In this document: positions 12,953 to 14,283 of the stretch, piece by piece
Numbering within the stretch: position 1 is the stretch's first letter
Layout of the letters: each line of letters starts with the position of its first letter
Source of the DNA: Actinomycetota bacterium
Lineage (GTDB): Bacteria > Actinomycetota > Humimicrobiia > Humimicrobiales > Humimicrobiaceae
NCBI GenBank assembly: GCA_003567835.1
Contig: PWYO01000333.1
Span: 1-14,283 of the forward strand
Direction: 5' to 3'
Length of the DNA stretch: 14,283 nucleotides
The notes under the pieces: generated by a model
The model's database searches: none
Told to the model about the DNA's origin: nothing
What the model saw: the letters and a program-made list of their open reading frames with translations, nothing else
Translations under genes and position numbers: made by a program

Positions 12953-13957
12953 TTAGCTTTTTTGGGTATTACTTAGAATGCGTGCGCATTCTTCAGGCAG
13001 AATGGTGTTAATATACATGCCAGACCCCAGTTCAAATCCTGCCCTGGTGGTAAGCCTAGGCAGTATTTCCACATGCCAGTGGTAGTGCTTTTCCCCTGCC
13101 TTGTCCACAGGGGCGCTGTCTATGACATAATTGTAATCAGGATCCATCAGCGCATCATGCAGTTTTATTAGGCATTTCTTTAATATGGTGGCCAGGCCCC
13201 TCTGAAGATCATCACCGGCCTGGATAAAACAGGACTGATGCCTTTTGGGAAGAACCATAATATTGTAGGGCGATACGGAAGCATAGGGGGCAAAAGCAAT
13301 AAAATCCTGGGTCTGCTCAATAATCCGCTTGTTGGCTTGAATCTCGTATTCTATCATATCGCAATACACACAGCAGCCCATATCGTCAAAATACCTTTGT
13401 GCTTCCTGCAGCCTGTTTCGAATATAGCCAGGCACAAATGGGGTGGCAATAAGCTGCGAATGGGGATGCTCGAGCGAGGTACCTGCCCTGCTTCCATGAT
13501 TTCTGAATATGATGATCAATTGATAATTTTCATTTTTGCTCAAAACTGAAAACCTCTGCTGATACGCTTGAATCACTTTTTCCATCTCCGCCTGGTCCAT
13601 GGTAGCCAGGTGCTGGTTATGTACTGGGGATTCAATAAGGACTTCATGTTCTCCGATCCCATCCATGCTCAGATAGAGTCCAGTCTTATGCCGCTGCACC
13701 GAATAGCTGGTTTGCTTGCTGGTGGTAAGCGCAGCAAATTTATTGGGTACCACCCGGACTTTCCAGTCCGGGTCTCCGATCACCAAACGCTGTTCAGGGG
13801 TCATATGCTCATTACCTTTACAAAAAGGACAATCTTCTACATAGGCTTGATTATTTCTAATCTTTTTTTCCTGCTTATAATCCTGGGGCCTTTTTGCCCT
13901 TTCCAAGGCAAATATGGTCCAATCCCTGGTTGCAATATCCTGTCTGATGATTGACAT
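12953..13957 (-). CDS. galT: Galactose-1-phosphate uridylyltransferase family protein
   Basis: A 334-aa HIT-superfamily nucleotidylyltransferase of the GalT type, which swaps UMP between UDP-glucose and galactose-1-phosphate in the Leloir pathway (cytosolic). It starts MSIIRQDIATRDWTIFALER, a typical GalT N-terminus. CPFC (C43, C46) gives two zinc ligands; GTSLEHPHSQLIAT carries the HPH active site with the His nucleophile; HYHWHVEILPR is the second-half motif. The length is standard. A neighbouring specificity, such as ADP-glucose phosphorylase, cannot be ruled out because no galK or galE is in the window. AAGGAG with an 8-nt spacer sets the start. The promoter is listed separately. Confidence 0.85.
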   Translation of the reverse strand: MSIIRQDIATRDWTIFALERAKRPQDYKQEKKIRNNQAYVEDCPFCKGNEHMTPEQRLVIGDPDWKVRVVPNKFAALTTSKQTSYSVQRHKTGLYLSMDGIGEHEVLIESPVHNQHLATMDQAEMEKVIQAYQQRFSVLSKNENYQLIIIFRNHGSRAGTSLEHPHSQLIATPFVPGYIRNRLQEAQRYFDDMGCCVYCDMIEYEIQANKRIIEQTQDFIAFAPYASVSPYNIMVLPKRHQSCFIQAGDDLQRGLATILKKCLIKLHDALMDPDYNYVIDSAPVDKAGEKHYHWHVEILPRLTTRAGFELGSGMYINTILPEECARILSNTQKS

Positions 13958-13986
13958 ATCAGGTCTCCTTTTCTATTGGTACCACT

Positions 13987-14015
13987 ATCATAATTGCCCA
14001 GCTGTGATTTATCAA
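13987..14015 (-). promoter_or_regulatory. Sigma-A promoter of galT
   Basis: TTGATA (14015-14010), 17-bp spacer, TATGAT (13992-13987) on the minus strand, about 30 nt before the galT ATG. Both hexamers match at five of six positions. It points away from the metallopeptidase gene. Confidence 0.75.
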
Positions 14016-14082
14016 CAGGTTTGCAGGCAACATGTTTTGTTTTAACATCAAAAAAGGCATTAGGCCGGCAAATTTTAATCAC

Positions 14083-14110
14083 TTGAATTCTGGCAATCAA
14101 ACTTTACAAT
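14083..14110 (+). promoter_or_regulatory. Promoter of metallopeptidase gene, 6 nt before ATG
   Basis: TTGAAT (14083-14088), 16-bp spacer, TACAAT (14105-14110). The -10 box ends only 6 nt before the ATG at 14117, so transcription would begin at or next to the start codon. No AGGAGG-type site is present. Confidence 0.55.
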
Positions 14111-14116
14111 AAGAGC

Positions 14117-14283
14117 ATGGAATATCAAGAATTTGAAAAAATGGTATTGGAAGTCGTTGATAACCTTCCTAAATCCTTCAGCCAAAAAATGGAAAACATA
14201 GGCTTGGTCATTGATGATTCTGAGCTTCCGCCCAAGGGCAAGCTTACCTTGGGTCTTTATCAGGGAGTGCCCGCAACAAGGCG
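14117..14283 (+). CDS. Zincin-like metallopeptidase family protein, 5' part
   Basis: The first 55 codons of a gene cut by the window edge. The translation MEYQEFEKMVLEVVDNLPKS, then IGLVIDD and LTLGLYQGVPATR, matches the N-terminus of the small metallopeptidase family PF06262 (DUF1025), whose HExxH zinc site lies further on, outside the window. These are short cytosolic proteins of about 110-130 aa of unclear role. There is no ribosome binding site; see the adjoining promoter. Divergent from galT. Confidence 0.75.
   Translation, partial: MEYQEFEKMVLEVVDNLPKSFSQKMENIGLVIDDSELPPKGKLTLGLYQGVPATR

Overview
The window reads as a chromosomal segment of a bacterium, most likely a Gram-positive one (Bacillota, Clostridia-like). 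The support is indirect: strong AGGAGG-type ribosome binding sites before most genes, good sigma-A type promoters (TTGACA-17-TACAAT, TTGATA-17-TATGAT), fairly AT-rich DNA, a c-di-GMP-II riboswitch (a class found mainly in clostridia) and a heliorhodopsin (a family common in monoderms). There is no rRNA, tRNA or ribosomal protein gene to fix the taxonomy.

Left part (99-3576): a complete recombinase-in-trio (RIT) mobile element. Three consecutive, touching or overlapping tyrosine recombinase genes (ritA, ritB, ritC), each with its full catalytic residue set, lie between terminal inverted repeats of 90 bp that match base for base. Each terminal repeat itself contains a 17-bp inverted pair plus a third copy of the core motif.

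Middle part (3577-7291): a hairpin-rich non-coding stretch, a heliorhodopsin gene on the minus strand (Schiff-base Lys and counterion Glu present), a divergently transcribed small PAS-domain protein, a structured non-coding stretch ending in a good intrinsic terminator, and a cobalamin-binding-type radical SAM enzyme related to the HpnP/DUF4070 group.

Right part (7292-13957): a series of minus-strand genes. In transcription order they are galT, a site-2 protease with a CBS pair, a BASS-type transporter, a secreted or anchored CAP-domain protein, an 87-aa protein of unknown function and a 602-aa TPR protein. The CAP gene has its own promoter, an operator-like dyad on the -10 box, and a c-di-GMP-II riboswitch followed by a terminator hairpin directly before the ribosome binding site. 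A 9-nt complementarity between the aptamer's 5' side and the terminator suggests how c-di-GMP would switch the CAP gene, and probably the 87-aa gene, off. At the right edge a zincin-like metallopeptidase gene starts on the plus strand, divergent from galT, with a -10 box so close to the ATG that its mRNA may be leaderless.

The strongest points for follow-up are the doubly controlled CAP-domain gene, the heliorhodopsin/PAS divergent pair with its structured flanks, and the intact RIT element.
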